A program made the position numbers and the translations under genes. The notes under the pieces were generated by a model. It ran no database searches. It saw only the letters and a list, made by a program, of their open reading frames with translations, and was not told the origin of the DNA. A stretch of 25,736 nt of DNA from Paenibacillus sp. (lineage in GTDB: Bacteria > Bacillota > Bacilli > Paenibacillales > NBRC-103111): contig JARBUQ010000007.1 of the NCBI GenBank assembly GCA_029239545.1, positions 1 through 25,736 on the forward strand. Direction: 5' to 3'. Positions 7,066-15,327 of this stretch are shown here, piece by piece. Each line of letters opens with the position of its first letter. Positions within the stretch are counted from its first letter, which is position 1.

Positions 7066-9528
7066 TTATGATGTTCTAACTCGACTCACTACTGCCGCCA
7101 TGTGGTTGCCATTCACCGATGAACTAACGGTCAGGATGTGAGTTCTCTCACGACCTGCTTCTGCACCCGCACAAGTTTCGGCTGCTGCTGCCGCTTCCAC
7201 CAAGCCTGATAAGCGGGCCCAGTCATGTGACTGCCCAGCATTCCCCAGAAGCTCCGCGGCCGCAGCCAAATGCAGCATTGAGCTCATCGACTCGGCGTAT
7301 CCGCCTTCCTGATTCAAGCAAACGACAGGCGGTTGACTATAAGGACTGAACAGCTGACTTATACAGCTTAACTCCTGCTCCAGCTCATCGGGTCTGCCTA
7401 TGGAATTAAGCAGCAGCAGATCGACCTCGCCGAGCTCTATTCCCGCTTGGGCAAGCGCTCCGCGTATGGCGGTTGCCAGTGGAGAAAGGCCAAGCTCAGC
7501 TTCGGTGCCGTTCCTGCCAAAGGCCATGCCGAATCCGCTCAGCTCGGCATAAATTCTCATGCCTCGCCTTTGGGCTTCTTCCATGTCAGCCAGCACCAGA
7601 GCAACGCTGCCCTCGGCTTTGCTGAACCTGCCCGTGTGCAGCTGTTTGGCGGCATCGATCTGATCCGATAATTCAGAGAGCTCATCCCCTGCTCCAATCA
7701 GACAGAACGGCTGCACCCCGCTGCGTATCGATCCTGCAGCATACAGCGCTGCAGCCAATCCTTCACTGCCTCCCGTGCTAAGCGAGCTGCTGAAGCCTCC
7801 AAGACCAAGCTTCTCCGCTGTCTTCCCTGAGATCGAGTTAATGACCGTATGCGGAAAATAAATACTGCTGGCATATTCAGGACCTTTCTCGAACACGGAG
7901 CCCAGAAACTTGCTGATGCTGCTGGTGCTGCCTCTGGATGTTCCGTACACATACCCCAGGTCCTCGCCGGCAAGATCCGTATCCTGCCATCCGCTATCAC
8001 GGCATGCAGCCAGCGCTGCTCCGATGCTGAATTGACATAGTCGGTTCATTCTTCGCTCATATTGTTCCTTCTCGAATTCCTTTAATTGAAAGGGCGATTC
8101 CGCGACAACCTGATCCAGCCCGTCTAGCGCTTGCAGCACTCCGCCAGAGCATATTCCCCATGCTCCAACCGCTCCTATGCCTACAATGGCTACCCTCCGG
8201 TTGGAAGCAGCAGGAAGCTCAGTCTCTTCTTCAGCAGAAGATTCAGCTTCAAGCCGGGTTCTCACAACAAGCGAGACATTGTGACCGCCAAAGGCGGAGT
8301 TATTGTTCAACATATACTCTGGGCGCCATGGCTGCATTACGTTAGCGATCAGTTCAATACCTTCGCAGCCGCTGCGGTAATCCTCAAAGTGCAGCGTCGC
8401 CGGTACATAACCCTGATCGATTGCATACAAGGAGGTCACAAGCTCCACCGCGGCGGCCGCTCCAAGGTTATGTCCGAAGTAAGCCTTGCTCGAGCTGATT
8501 GGAATGCTCATATCGCGGCCGAACACTCCGCGCAAGCCTGCAATCTCCGCTTGATCATTGGCCAATGTTCCCGTCCCATGGGCATTAATATACTGAATTT
8601 GCTGCTTGCTTACCCCAGCCTGCTTCAAAGCCAGCTCAACAGCCCTTCGTACTCCCTGACCCTCCGGATGCGGGGCCGTCTCATGATAGGCATCGTTGCT
8701 TAATCCATACCCGCATATTTCACCATATATTCGGGCGCCTCTCAGGAGAGCTTTCTCTAACGGCTCCAATACTACAAACGCCGCACCCTCGCCAAGATTA
8801 AGACCATGCTGCTTTCCAAAAGGCGAGGAGGGCTGCGGATTAAGCGCCCGAAGCACATTGAAGCCTGCATACACAGCATGTGAGAGCGGATCTGAACCGC
8901 CTGCGAGCATTGCATCGGCATACCCCCAGCTCAGCATGTCACATGCATACCCGATTGCATTCCCGCTGGCTGCACAGGCTGTATTAATCGTTACAACCGG
9001 ACCATGCAGTCCGAGCGCCTGCGCTGTATCATCCCCTTGCTGGTAGAAGGGATAATGGGCCGTTCGCCGTTCGTCCAGCTGTGTGATCGTCCATTGCTCC
9101 TCCAGCGACACTATCCCGCCGTTGCATGTGCCGAGCGCAAGTCCGAAGCGCCCGGCGGACACATCATTCGTCGCCATCGCATGCGGGGCAGGCTCCAAAG
9201 CCTCCTGAGCATTCACCTGCACGATATGCAGTCCGCTGTTCTCAAGCGCCTGCCGCGAAGCACGGATTGCATATTGGGCGCAGAGGTCCAGATAAGGCTG
9301 ATTCCCAACAGCATGAGCAGTCGAGTCAACTGGAGCCGCATGCTCGCGTGCAACTTCACCAGCGATGGAGCACTGCAGGGACTCCGTGGAAAAATGAGTT
9401 ACCGGACCGATTCCGGATTGGCCCTTAAGCATACGGTCGAATACCGCCTCCACCGAGTCCCCCAGCGCGCATAATACGCCTAAGCCAGTGATGACGATGC
9501 GTTGTCCTGATCTCTGATGGACCTGCAT
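7066..9528 (-). CDS. Fused ketosynthase-chain length factor (KS-CLF), type II PKS/FAS-like
   Basis: An 820-residue protein made of two ketosynthase folds in one chain. The N-terminal half (about 9-425) is a complete KS with active Cys185 (NTACAASG), His317 (NAHGTGT) and His353 (KAYFGHNLGAA). A linker rich in Glu and Ala (about 425-443) leads to a second KS fold opening VAIVGIGAVGAWG. There the nucleophile position reads SLSTGGSEG (no Cys, Ser584 in its place) and the HGTGT segment is replaced by NSIGRPDELE. This is the KS-alpha/KS-beta (chain-length-factor) pattern of type II polyketide systems, but fused. It would condense malonyl-ACP units onto an acyl primer with a set chain length. ATG start with GGAGG upstream; the stop lies 29 nt before the ACP start. 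Fusion and missing residues are seen; chain control is known for the family; the product is unknown. Confidence 0.9.
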   Translation of the reverse strand: MQVHQRSGQRIVITGLGVLCALGDSVEAVFDRMLKGQSGIGPVTHFSTESLQCSIAGEVAREHAAPVDSTAHAVGNQPYLDLCAQYAIRASRQALENSGLHIVQVNAQEALEPAPHAMATNDVSAGRFGLALGTCNGGIVSLEEQWTITQLDERRTAHYPFYQQGDDTAQALGLHGPVVTINTACAASGNAIGYACDMLSWGYADAMLAGGSDPLSHAVYAGFNVLRALNPQPSSPFGKQHGLNLGEGAAFVVLEPLEKALLRGARIYGEICGYGLSNDAYHETAPHPEGQGVRRAVELALKQAGVSKQQIQYINAHGTGTLANDQAEIAGLRGVFGRDMSIPISSSKAYFGHNLGAAAAVELVTSLYAIDQGYVPATLHFEDYRSGCEGIELIANVMQPWRPEYMLNNNSAFGGHNVSLVVRTRLEAESSAEEETELPAASNRRVAIVGIGAVGAWGICSGGVLQALDGLDQVVAESPFQLKEFEKEQYERRMNRLCQFSIGAALAACRDSGWQDTDLAGEDLGYVYGTSRGSTSSISKFLGSVFEKGPEYASSIYFPHTVINSISGKTAEKLGLGGFSSSLSTGGSEGLAAALYAAGSIRSGVQPFCLIGAGDELSELSDQIDAAKQLHTGRFSKAEGSVALVLADMEEAQRRGMRIYAELSGFGMAFGRNGTEAELGLSPLATAIRGALAQAGIELGEVDLLLLNSIGRPDELEQELSCISQLFSPYSQPPVVCLNQEGGYAESMSSMLHLAAAAELLGNAGQSHDWARLSGLVEAAAAAETCAGAEAGRERTHILTVSSSVNGNHMAAVVSRVRTS

Positions 9529-9570
9529 GATAGCCCTCCTTCATCAATTACTAACCAAGCCTGTCAACCT

Positions 9571-10458
9571 TTAACTGCCTAAAATTTTATATACAGCACG
9601 TTTCTCGCTCACCTTGACCGCATAGGGCCGCAGGCGGCGATCTGCGATGGATAGCATGAATGGTGTAGATACATTAACGGTGAACATGCCATACGGGATT
9701 CCTGCATCAAGCTGCATCGTTACAGAACGGGACAACAGCATGAAGGCAAGCCCCGACAATTGGTATTGCGGCGTAACGAAGACAGCGTCATATAGAACCG
9801 TATCTTCAGAAAGTCTGTATGTGATGGTCCAGCCTACGATCCTGCCCTCTGCCTCCAGGGCAACACTATTACTTTTTTCCAATGGAGCAATGGTCTTGAA
9901 TGGAGATAAGAATGACGGGTACAGAACACCTTCCTGCTCTCTAAGCTCGCTTTCTTGTGAAGAAGTTAGTTGAGTCCAATGGATCACGGTTATACCGGCA
10001 GGCATAGGATGATTGCGCAACCACGGCGCCTCGGCGATGTGCCGATCAATATGATACACCTTGGCCGTAAGGCTTGGCGGCGACCACTTATTCCTGTGCA
10101 GGAATGCTTCCAATGCCGAGGTTGAAGATTTGCCTGAATAATAGTCAAACCGGATTCGTTCGATACCAAGCATGTGCAAGTAGGACTCCAAATGCCGGAG
10201 CAGCGCAGTTCCAACACCCGCTCTGCGATGCTGGCCCTGAACGAATAGTGACACAATATGAGCAGTGCCGACCTGCCTGTTCACCTCGGCCACGACCGCT
10301 CCTACGGGTGAGCTTGACGGGCTCGAAGCGAGCTCGACGCCGAACACTGCAAGCCGTCCCTCGGCTTCCAGCTCTGGCAAGCTTACCGCCACATGCTTAA
10401 GCATAAGTCCTTGATAGAACGTCCAATCATCTGACGTTAGCCTGTTCCAGCTGTACAA
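9571..10458 (-). CDS. Tandem GNAT acyltransferase, candidate precursor fatty-acyl transferase
   Basis: A 295-residue protein with two GNAT folds. The N-terminal one has strand IVSLFVQGQ followed by the acyl-CoA/pantetheine loop HRRAGVGTALL (77-87) and a later YYSGKSS segment. The C-terminal one has TITYRL, a DAVFVTPQYQLSGLAFMLL helix start, and a weaker loop. The start is TTG at 10458, supported by GGAGGGGG 8 nt upstream; the gene overlaps the end of the symporter gene by 32 bp, indicating coupled translation. GNAT-like maturases that attach fatty acids to Lys or ornithine side chains of NHLP-leader precursors are known from selidamide RiPPs. Here the GNAT is the only candidate modifying enzyme between precursor and acyl-supply genes, so acylation of the precursor is my inference. 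A small-molecule acetyltransferase or resistance role cannot be excluded. Confidence 0.83.
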   Translation of the reverse strand: MYSWNRLTSDDWTFYQGLMLKHVAVSLPELEAEGRLAVFGVELASSPSSSPVGAVVAEVNRQVGTAHIVSLFVQGQHRRAGVGTALLRHLESYLHMLGIERIRFDYYSGKSSTSALEAFLHRNKWSPPSLTAKVYHIDRHIAEAPWLRNHPMPAGITVIHWTQLTSSQESELREQEGVLYPSFLSPFKTIAPLEKSNSVALEAEGRIVGWTITYRLSEDTVLYDAVFVTPQYQLSGLAFMLLSRSVTMQLDAGIPYGMFTVNVSTPFMLSIADRRLRPYAVKVSEKRAVYKILGS

Positions 10459-11755
10459 GTGTTATGCCCCCTTCCAACACGGGCTCATCAGCCTCACTAA
10501 GGTCATTCTTCGGTGAGATCAGAACACTTGTTGCACAGTTTACCATCACATTCGCAGCTGTTATGGCAGGGTCAATAATTGGATTAATCGCAAGCAGCAA
10601 TATAATGGTTGTATCTGCGGGCAGCTGCAAGGGTACGGCAATCATGCCGATCATTGCGATTGAGACCATTGCCGGGGCACCGGCCCCTGCCATCGCGGCC
10701 AGCACGGCTCCTATCCATACGGTCAGAAGCTGCAGCAAGGTCAGCTTAACGCCATAGAGCTGTGCTGTGAAGGCAATCCCCATTACATAGACCAGAATCA
10801 TGCTGTATCTGCACAGGATCATGCCAAGCGGAACAACCAACCGCACAGAATCGGCTTCGATCCGGAAAGCCTGGGTTAACGCCTGTAGAGTGGCCGGGAT
10901 AGTTGCAATACTATTGCGTGTACCGAATGCAATTACAAGTGCATCCTTCAGAGCGTGAAATACAGCGTATAAGGACATATTTACTCTTCGGGCAATGACC
11001 CAGCCGCTCACAAGCATCACCAGCAGACTAGCGACATAGATCCAAATAATAAGCTTGATAATGGAGGGAAGAACACCTTCGCCTATTGTCGATAATTGAC
11101 CAGCCATAATGCAGAACAAACCTGCAGGAAGGAAATACATGGACCAGGAAATCGCTTGTTGAAACGCTTTGAACAACAGATCTGAGAGCTGCAGCAGATT
11201 CTCTCCCGCTTTGGTCGAGACCATCCCGACCGTTACTCCTACAACGATGGAAAAAAACAAGATTTGCAAGCTGTTGCCTTCCCCCAGAGCAATGAAAATA
11301 TTGGAGGGGACCAGACCAATCAGAAATCCAAGCAGCCCGTCTTGTGAGCTTTCCTCTGGCTCAGCAGTCGTTTGTTGTTCAGCCTGCTGCACAACAGAGC
11401 CGAGCACCGCCTTCGCTTCCTCTGATAATCCGCTGCCAGGCTGCCCCAGCATGCCTACGGTCAAACCAATTGCACTTACCAGCAGCAAAGCCGCAGCGAA
11501 AACAACCAGCATTCGTTTCATCATTTTAATCGCATTGCTATTCATGAATATTCCGCCAATACTCGAAATAATAGCGGTCATCATAATGGGGATCACGCAC
11601 ATCTTCAGAAACGACAGATACAGATCTCCGAACGGAGTGATCTGCTCTGCGAAATCCGGGAACAAAATTCCAGCCACTGCCCCTGAAGCAATACAGGCGA
11701 GGATAGTCCAAACGGATTTGATCCATTTAAGCGACAAGGTCGGACGTTTATACAA
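10427..11755 (-). CDS. SLC1/DAACS-fold symporter with altered substrate site
   Basis: A 442-residue multi-pass membrane protein of the dicarboxylate/amino acid:cation symporter family. Seen: an N-terminal TM set, a Gln/Glu-rich loop after TM3 (about 121-139), HP1 tip FGTRNSIATIP (277-287), HP2-like AGAGAPA (357-363) and TM8 DPAITAANVMVN (395-406). Two canonical elements are missing: the sodium-binding NMDGT of TM7 is replaced by ILCRYSM (about 313-319), and the NVxGD of TM8 becomes NVMVN, so the aspartate that binds the substrate amine is Asn406. It is therefore unlikely to carry glutamate or aspartate by the usual mechanism. The start is TTG, with AAGGGG 8 nt upstream. Its position between precursor and GNAT genes suggests a role in the pathway (peptide or lipid handling, immunity, or precursor uptake), which is inference. 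Confidence 0.88.
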   Translation of the reverse strand: MYKRPTLSLKWIKSVWTILACIASGAVAGILFPDFAEQITPFGDLYLSFLKMCVIPIMMTAIISSIGGIFMNSNAIKMMKRMLVVFAAALLLVSAIGLTVGMLGQPGSGLSEEAKAVLGSVVQQAEQQTTAEPEESSQDGLLGFLIGLVPSNIFIALGEGNSLQILFFSIVVGVTVGMVSTKAGENLLQLSDLLFKAFQQAISWSMYFLPAGLFCIMAGQLSTIGEGVLPSIIKLIIWIYVASLLVMLVSGWVIARRVNMSLYAVFHALKDALVIAFGTRNSIATIPATLQALTQAFRIEADSVRLVVPLGMILCRYSMILVYVMGIAFTAQLYGVKLTLLQLLTVWIGAVLAAMAGAGAPAMVSIAMIGMIAVPLQLPADTTIILLLAINPIIDPAITAANVMVNCATSVLISPKNDLSEADEPVLEGGITLVQLEQANVR

Positions 11756-11817
11756 GACTGTATCCCCTTCTCATCGAGCTGAATACTCGAGATATTCGTA
11801 TCCGTTCAAGCTATTAT
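11756..11817 (-). promoter_or_regulatory. Possible internal promoter and inverted repeat before the symporter gene
   Basis: After the terminator, the minus strand shows TTGAAC (11804-11809) and TATTCA (11780-11785) at 18-bp spacing, a moderate sigma-A match that could start transcription of the symporter and biosynthetic genes. A near-palindrome GAATACTCGAGATATTC at 11781-11797 overlaps the -10. The 11-bp repeats found at the two main promoters are absent here. Weak evidence. Confidence 0.25.
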
Positions 11818-11843
11818 GATTGAAAAACCCCGATTCCTCGGGG
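11818..11843 (-). terminator. Rho-independent terminator after the precursor gene
   Basis: On the minus strand CCCCGA (11838-11843), loop GGAA (11834-11837) and TCGGGG (11828-11833) form a perfect 6-bp GC-rich stem, followed by a run of five T (11823-11827). It lies about 30 nt past the precursor stop codon and before the symporter gene. In RiPP operons such a hairpin between precursor and enzyme genes commonly allows partial read-through, making precursor mRNA more abundant. Confidence 0.85.
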
Positions 11844-11872
11844 TCGGGTCCAGCTTATGTGTAATTTGATCC

Positions 11873-12250
11873 TTAAAAACTTCTGTCGATTGCTGTGTTA
11901 GCCGCGTGTTCGCCTACTCGGATTGTAGTTCTTGCAGCATCCTCAGCAATGCTTCCTACAGTACCGAAGAAATCGTTCGCACCAGATTTACTTCCGCCTG
12001 CTACACTCTCAAGCTCTGTCTCGGACAGCTCATCCGAAGAGGATTTGGCTTCAGGAAGAACTATGTTAGCATGGTAGCCTTTAGCATCAATTACATTGAT
12101 CTTAAATTCTTGTGGAATTTCTTTTCCTGTAACTTCCTTCACTGCGGCATAGATGTCAGTCAGGCACAACGATCTGAACGCATCGTCACTACCTGCCTTC
12201 TCAATTACACTTGCTACAGTTTCCTGTACTTGCTCATTCGTCCAACTCAT
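11873..12250 (-). CDS. NHLP-leader RiPP precursor peptide
   Basis: A 125-residue peptide. The leader (about 10-55) resembles the nitrile hydratase alpha-subunit N-terminus: AFRSLCLTDIYAAVKEVTG then IPQEFKINVID, the hallmark of NHLP/proteusin precursors. It ends with DELSETELESVAGG (73-86), a C39-type cleavage site. The predicted 39-residue core starts SKSGANDFFG and is rich in Ala, Gly, Thr and charged residues, with one lysine (residue 88), no cysteine and three arginines. I chose the ATG at 12250 because AGGAGG is 8 nt upstream; an earlier ATG at 12256 nearly abuts that site. It has its own regulated promoter and a terminator behind it. Absence of Cys and of lanthionine, cyclodehydratase or radical-SAM enzymes argues for acylation as the modification (inference). 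Confidence 0.9.
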   Translation of the reverse strand: MSWTNEQVQETVASVIEKAGSDDAFRSLCLTDIYAAVKEVTGKEIPQEFKINVIDAKGYHANIVLPEAKSSSDELSETELESVAGGSKSGANDFFGTVGSIAEDAARTTIRVGEHAANTAIDRSF

Positions 12251-12282
12251 TGTCATTCCTCCTAGAAAGTTATGGATCTATT

Positions 12283-12345
12283 ACATTACTTAAGATAACA
12301 AACTCAGTTCAAATTCACTTCAAGTCCTTTTCAAATTTCACTCAA
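12283..12345 (-). promoter_or_regulatory. Precursor promoter with five 11-bp direct repeats (regulator operator)
   Basis: Reading the minus strand, five consecutive 11-mers start with TTG at 12345, 12334, 12323, 12312 and 12301. The first four begin TTGAG, TTGAA, TTGAA and TTGAA; the fifth is TTGTT. A -10-like TAATGT (12283-12288) follows the start of the last unit by 13 nt, close to the layout of PhoB-type activator promoters, and no good -35 is needed. The same period and half-site recur at 19796-19850. OmpR/PhoB-family regulators bind tandem sites with 11-bp spacing, so the regulator encoded at 20032 is the likely ligand (inference). Confidence 0.7.
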
Positions 12346-12379
12346 TTCGTAAGATGCTCAGAAAGCTGTGCCAAATCTG

Positions 12380-15298
12380 CTAGGCAAGCTGCCGTTTCGA
12401 CAGATCAGCGAACAAACCTGGAACATTCAACAGCTCGTCATACGTCCCTGTCTGGACGATCATCCCTTTATCAAACACGTAGATCCGATCCGCGTTCATT
12501 ATCGTGCTCAGGCGATGCGCAATGACGATCCTGGTAGCCTGCAGCTTCTCCAGACTCTCGCTAACGATAGCCTGCGTGCGATTATCCAGTGCACTCGTCG
12601 CTTCGTCAAAAAATATAATTTTGGGTTTCTTGGCAATGGCCCTGGCTATAAGCAGCCGCTGCCGCTGCCCCCCGGAGAGTGTGCTTCCTCCTTCGGAAAC
12701 GACTGTATGCATCCCCATGGGCATTCTTCGTATATCTTCATCCATCCCGGCCATCGTAGCAGCTTCCCATGCTTCCTCCTGAGTCAGATTGGCAGAGCCT
12801 ACGATATTCGTAAAAATATCACCCGACAGCATCTTCCCGTTCTGCAGCACTACACCGAATTGATTGCGCAGCAGCCCTACATCAATCGTCTTCATATCCT
12901 GGCCGTCGTAATAGATAGAGCCGTTCTCCGGCTTCTCGAAGCCAAGCAGCAAGCGGATCATCGTCGACTTCCCGCAGCCCGAGGATCCAATGAACGCCAC
13001 GAACTCACCTGGCCTGATATGCAGGGAAATGTCCTTGATCACCATTGGCTGATCGGGATTGTAGCGGAACCGCAAGTGCTTGACCTCCACGCTGCCGCTT
13101 AGATCTCCCGGATCCTCCATTTGCTCGTGAATCTCCGGGATAGTCTCCAGGATTGGTTTGGCCCGCTCGAACAATGGCACCACGTTAATGACGGACACTA
13201 TTGCAGAGGACATCGCCATCATGGCTGAGAGGAAGGCTCCAAAGGCTGAGAAGAAAGCAATAAACTGTCCGGCGCTTAACATTTCTGCTCGCGTAGCGAC
13301 AAAATAAAACAGAAGCATTGAAGTAACTATCGGGAAGAAAGACTGAAACACACTTAGTCCATTCGATAGCATCTGCGATTTGAAGGACAGCTCCTTTTGC
13401 TTCGCAAACCAGTTCGCCCATAGAAAGAAAGCCCGATTCTCAGCCGCCGCCATGCGGAATTTGCTTATGCCATTCAGAAGCTGCAGGACCAGACCTGAGA
13501 TTTTCCCCTGAACCGTCAACAGCTCACGCTCGTAGCGTACTTGCCTGATCCCTACGGCTGTGGTCACCACCATGGAAATCAACACAAGAACACCCGCAAG
13601 CAGAGCTAACGTGACATCATAGTGGAACAGCAGGATAAAGTTAAACGATGAGAATATTCCTGAGAAGATTGAGGTTATGACAACACCTGATAACATTTTG
13701 CGGATCGAGTTGATGCTGTTCGCTCTTAACGCCAGGTCTCCTGCCGAATAATCGCGGAAGAAGGAGACCGGAAGATTAAGCAAGCGATCCCACACGGCAG
13801 CCTGGATCGAGCCATCCATTCTTCCCTCAATCCGCAGCAGGGCAAGCGACCGGGTCAGCTGGAACAGCACCGTCGAAGCGGTAACAGCGAGCAGGATGAA
13901 CGTCATTTGTACCAGAGCGCCTTGGTCCGATTCCGGTATAATCGTATCGAACAGCATTCCATTCGCAATCGGCATGAACATCCCAAGTATGCCTGCGGCA
14001 ATCCCTACAAGGAGCATCATAATCAGATCGCGCTTGATCGTCTTGTGCGCACCGAACTTGAGAATATCCACAACCTTCAAAGCTTTCGCGGGCAGCGACC
14101 GATAGAACATGTGAGCTACAGGGGCTAACAGCTCGGCTATCTCCGCAGTAATCGGGCGTTCCATGCCACTGACCGGGTCTACCAGCTTATAGGATGTCGG
14201 CGACAACGGAATAAGTGCAACGGGTCTGCCGTCCTCCTCCATAAACGCTACAAGGGGTCCTCCATCATCTTTCCACCAAGTATCTTTGAGAACGACCTGT
14301 CTGGATCTCACTCCTGATGCTTTGGCAATATCATTCAGCGGGTTAGTAGAGCGAACAGCCCGTTCCCGCTTGGGTACAGGCTTGATCACAATACCAAGAC
14401 CTTCACCTGCAAGCCTGCATGCCATAAATAAAGGGTCTGCTGATGAGACAGCGGATACCTGCTGTCTTTTGTTGCCTGCTGTAACCTCCACAAGGCGTGT
14501 CAGGGCTCTGCGCATCATCACATGATCGCTCTCTGTGCGCTTGAGCAGCCGCTCCCGATCAATCACTTCTTCCTTCAGCAGCAGCTCTTTGATCCGTTCC
14601 ATTACGAGACTTTGAAAATAAAACAACCCGCTCCAGCCTGGATCAAGGCCGATCCATTCGTCTGTATCACATGCGGCTACCACACTGTCCTCTTCCGCAA
14701 CCAGCCAGCTCAGCGAGGTTAAAGGAATTTGCGGCAGAGATTGTGAGGCTACAGGAGGAAGCTCCCCCATCCAGTTCAAGGTACCGGACTTTGCATGCAC
14801 CCAAACCGTATTCATCGTTCTCAATGCCTTGCCCTCCGGAACGGGCAGATGATCCGTGGGCTCGAGATTAACAAATTGGGCGGGAGGATTCTTCGTTCTT
14901 AGTACCCCCGACCATTGCTGCACCCACTGGTCGATTTCTTGCGCCAGCTCCATACGAAATGTTCCGGCAGCTACCGCCTCATCCATAAGCAGGTTAATAT
15001 CCATTCGAAGCAGCTCGGTATCCATCGTGCCTGTTACCAATAAGCTTGTGCGGATGTCACCCTCGACTCTGCTGAACCCGAATAAAATACGGTGCTGCTC
15101 AGCACTGAAGAGATAACGGCGCCTGTCTGCGCTGTCTTCCTCCTGCAGCTTAACTGCGAATAAATCGACATGTCCGGAGCGGACATACCACGCATAACGT
15201 TCATCTGTAATCAGGACGGGTATGTTACCCTGTATGTCGATCGGTGTCCCGAATTTGACAAACAACCGCTCGAAGCTTTGCCCATCTTGTTCCTTCAA
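12380..15298 (-). CDS. NHLM-type ABC exporter 2 (no peptidase; unique N-terminal domain)
   Basis: A 972-residue ABC half-transporter. The N-terminal third (to about 420) is not a C39 peptidase; it carries the region seen in the second NHLM ABC protein, including GPLVAFMEEDGRPVALIPLSP and YKLVDPVSGMERP. A six-TM exporter domain follows (about 420-720), then an ATPase with Walker A GSSGCGKST (about 770), signature LSGGQRQRL, Walker B IIFFDEATSALD and switch His in IAHRLST. The start is TTG at 15298 with GGAGGTGA about 7 nt upstream. It lies 29 nt after the peptidase-bearing exporter gene. In NHLM clusters the two ABC proteins occur as a pair, probably a heterodimer with the HlyD-like adaptor; the N-terminal domain's role is not established. 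Confidence 0.93.
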   Translation of the reverse strand: MKEQDGQSFERLFVKFGTPIDIQGNIPVLITDERYAWYVRSGHVDLFAVKLQEEDSADRRRYLFSAEQHRILFGFSRVEGDIRTSLLVTGTMDTELLRMDINLLMDEAVAAGTFRMELAQEIDQWVQQWSGVLRTKNPPAQFVNLEPTDHLPVPEGKALRTMNTVWVHAKSGTLNWMGELPPVASQSLPQIPLTSLSWLVAEEDSVVAACDTDEWIGLDPGWSGLFYFQSLVMERIKELLLKEEVIDRERLLKRTESDHVMMRRALTRLVEVTAGNKRQQVSAVSSADPLFMACRLAGEGLGIVIKPVPKRERAVRSTNPLNDIAKASGVRSRQVVLKDTWWKDDGGPLVAFMEEDGRPVALIPLSPTSYKLVDPVSGMERPITAEIAELLAPVAHMFYRSLPAKALKVVDILKFGAHKTIKRDLIMMLLVGIAAGILGMFMPIANGMLFDTIIPESDQGALVQMTFILLAVTASTVLFQLTRSLALLRIEGRMDGSIQAAVWDRLLNLPVSFFRDYSAGDLALRANSINSIRKMLSGVVITSIFSGIFSSFNFILLFHYDVTLALLAGVLVLISMVVTTAVGIRQVRYERELLTVQGKISGLVLQLLNGISKFRMAAAENRAFFLWANWFAKQKELSFKSQMLSNGLSVFQSFFPIVTSMLLFYFVATRAEMLSAGQFIAFFSAFGAFLSAMMAMSSAIVSVINVVPLFERAKPILETIPEIHEQMEDPGDLSGSVEVKHLRFRYNPDQPMVIKDISLHIRPGEFVAFIGSSGCGKSTMIRLLLGFEKPENGSIYYDGQDMKTIDVGLLRNQFGVVLQNGKMLSGDIFTNIVGSANLTQEEAWEAATMAGMDEDIRRMPMGMHTVVSEGGSTLSGGQRQRLLIARAIAKKPKIIFFDEATSALDNRTQAIVSESLEKLQATRIVIAHRLSTIMNADRIYVFDKGMIVQTGTYDELLNVPGLFADLSKRQLA

Positions 15299-15327
15299 TT
15301 CCTGTTCACCTCCCGGATGTGCGCTTT

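Noticed and set aside
8131..8703. A 190-codon plus-strand open frame opposite the KS-CLF gene.
   Set aside because: It is antisense to a well-supported ketosynthase; composition and lack of motifs mark it as a shadow of high-GC codon structure. The same holds for the other long antisense frames over the exporters and symporter.
11873..12250. Precursor as a lanthipeptide or thiazole/oxazole peptide substrate.
   Set aside because: The core has no Cys and no LanM, LanB/C, YcaO or dehydrogenase maturase gene is in the window.
12368..13102. A 244-codon plus-strand open frame opposite the exporter 2 ATPase domain.
   Set aside because: It covers the Walker and signature motifs of the opposite strand and shows no domain of its own.
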